DNA of 64,000 nt from Oceaniglobus trochenteri (GTDB lineage Bacteria > Pseudomonadota > Alphaproteobacteria > Rhodobacterales > Rhodobacteraceae), in assembly GCF_020529025.1 (NCBI RefSeq), contig NZ_JACNMM010000003.1:124001-188000 (forward strand), given 5' to 3'. Positions within the stretch are counted from its first letter, which is position 1. Each line of letters starts with the position of its first letter. The notes under the pieces are model-generated. The model had not been told where the DNA came from and did no database searches. It saw only the letters and a list, made by a program, of their open reading frames with translations. Of the stretch, positions 63,957 through 64,000 are shown piece by piece. A program made the translations under genes and the position numbers.

Positions 63957-64000
63957 TTACATCTAACAAATTTTTCCAGGTTGGAGATTGTCTTGGCCAG

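Noticed and set aside
63983-64000. Start of a rightward gene at TTG 63993
   Set aside because: Only two codons are visible; GGAG-N6-TTG alone cannot support a gene.

Overview
The window reads as a piece of a GC-rich alphaproteobacterial chromosome, most probably Rhodobacteraceae (Rhodobacter/Roseobacter type). The evidence is the gene order mutM-enoyl-CoA hydratase-rpsT-dnaA-dnaN-recF-gyrB, a FlbT/FlaF/DUF6468/MotE-type flagellar set with CtrA-like TTAA-N7-TTAA boxes, and a nor/nirK denitrification cluster that includes nnrU. No rRNA, tRNA, CRISPR array, transposase or prophage was recognised.

Layout. (1) 1-10.1 kb: flagellar genes. On the minus strand are flgJ-flgN, fliC-flaF-flbT and flhA-fliR-flhB-(fliJ-like, cut by the left edge); on the plus strand are fliK-flgD. 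(2) 10.1-22.5 kb: housekeeping and replication-initiation block: an APH-like kinase, ubiB, ubiE, mutM, enoyl-CoA hydratase, rpsT, dnaA, dnaN, recF and gyrB. It separates the two flagellar blocks. (3) 22.6-30.7 kb: second flagellar block: fliF-fliH-fliN-fliP leftward, and fliL-DUF6468-motE-motA-large exported protein rightward. (4) 30.7-43.0 kb: denitrification: pseudoazurin, a Crp/Fnr-type NnrR/DNR regulator, a DUF1858 protein, norCBQD with two small membrane proteins and nnrU, hemN, nirV, nirK and an HPP-CBS membrane protein. Four TTG-N8-CAA boxes sit at matching promoter positions and tie these genes into one likely regulon. (5) 43.0-63.9 kb: an amino-sugar and muropeptide scavenging island. 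It holds two paralogous GntR regulators, a sugar ABC importer running into nanE, a BadF-type sugar kinase and murQ, and an operon in which peptide-importer ATPases (oppD, oppF) overlap an AmiE-like serine hydrolase and anmK. Divergent from that operon are the matching binding protein and permeases plus the second GntR gene. A second peptide-type ABC set with a GAF protein follows.

How the genes work together. Region 5 is the most interesting. Gene overlaps physically couple peptide uptake to MurNAc-peptide cleavage and anhydro-MurNAc phosphorylation, and the neighbouring operon supplies the MurNAc-6-phosphate etherase. The island therefore looks like a self-contained ABC-driven system for importing and degrading cell-wall fragments, in place of an AmpG-type permease. 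This is inferred from gene content. A TGGTCTGCACCA inverted repeat in the divergent promoter region, whose 13-mer context recurs near the first GntR gene, is the best operator candidate.
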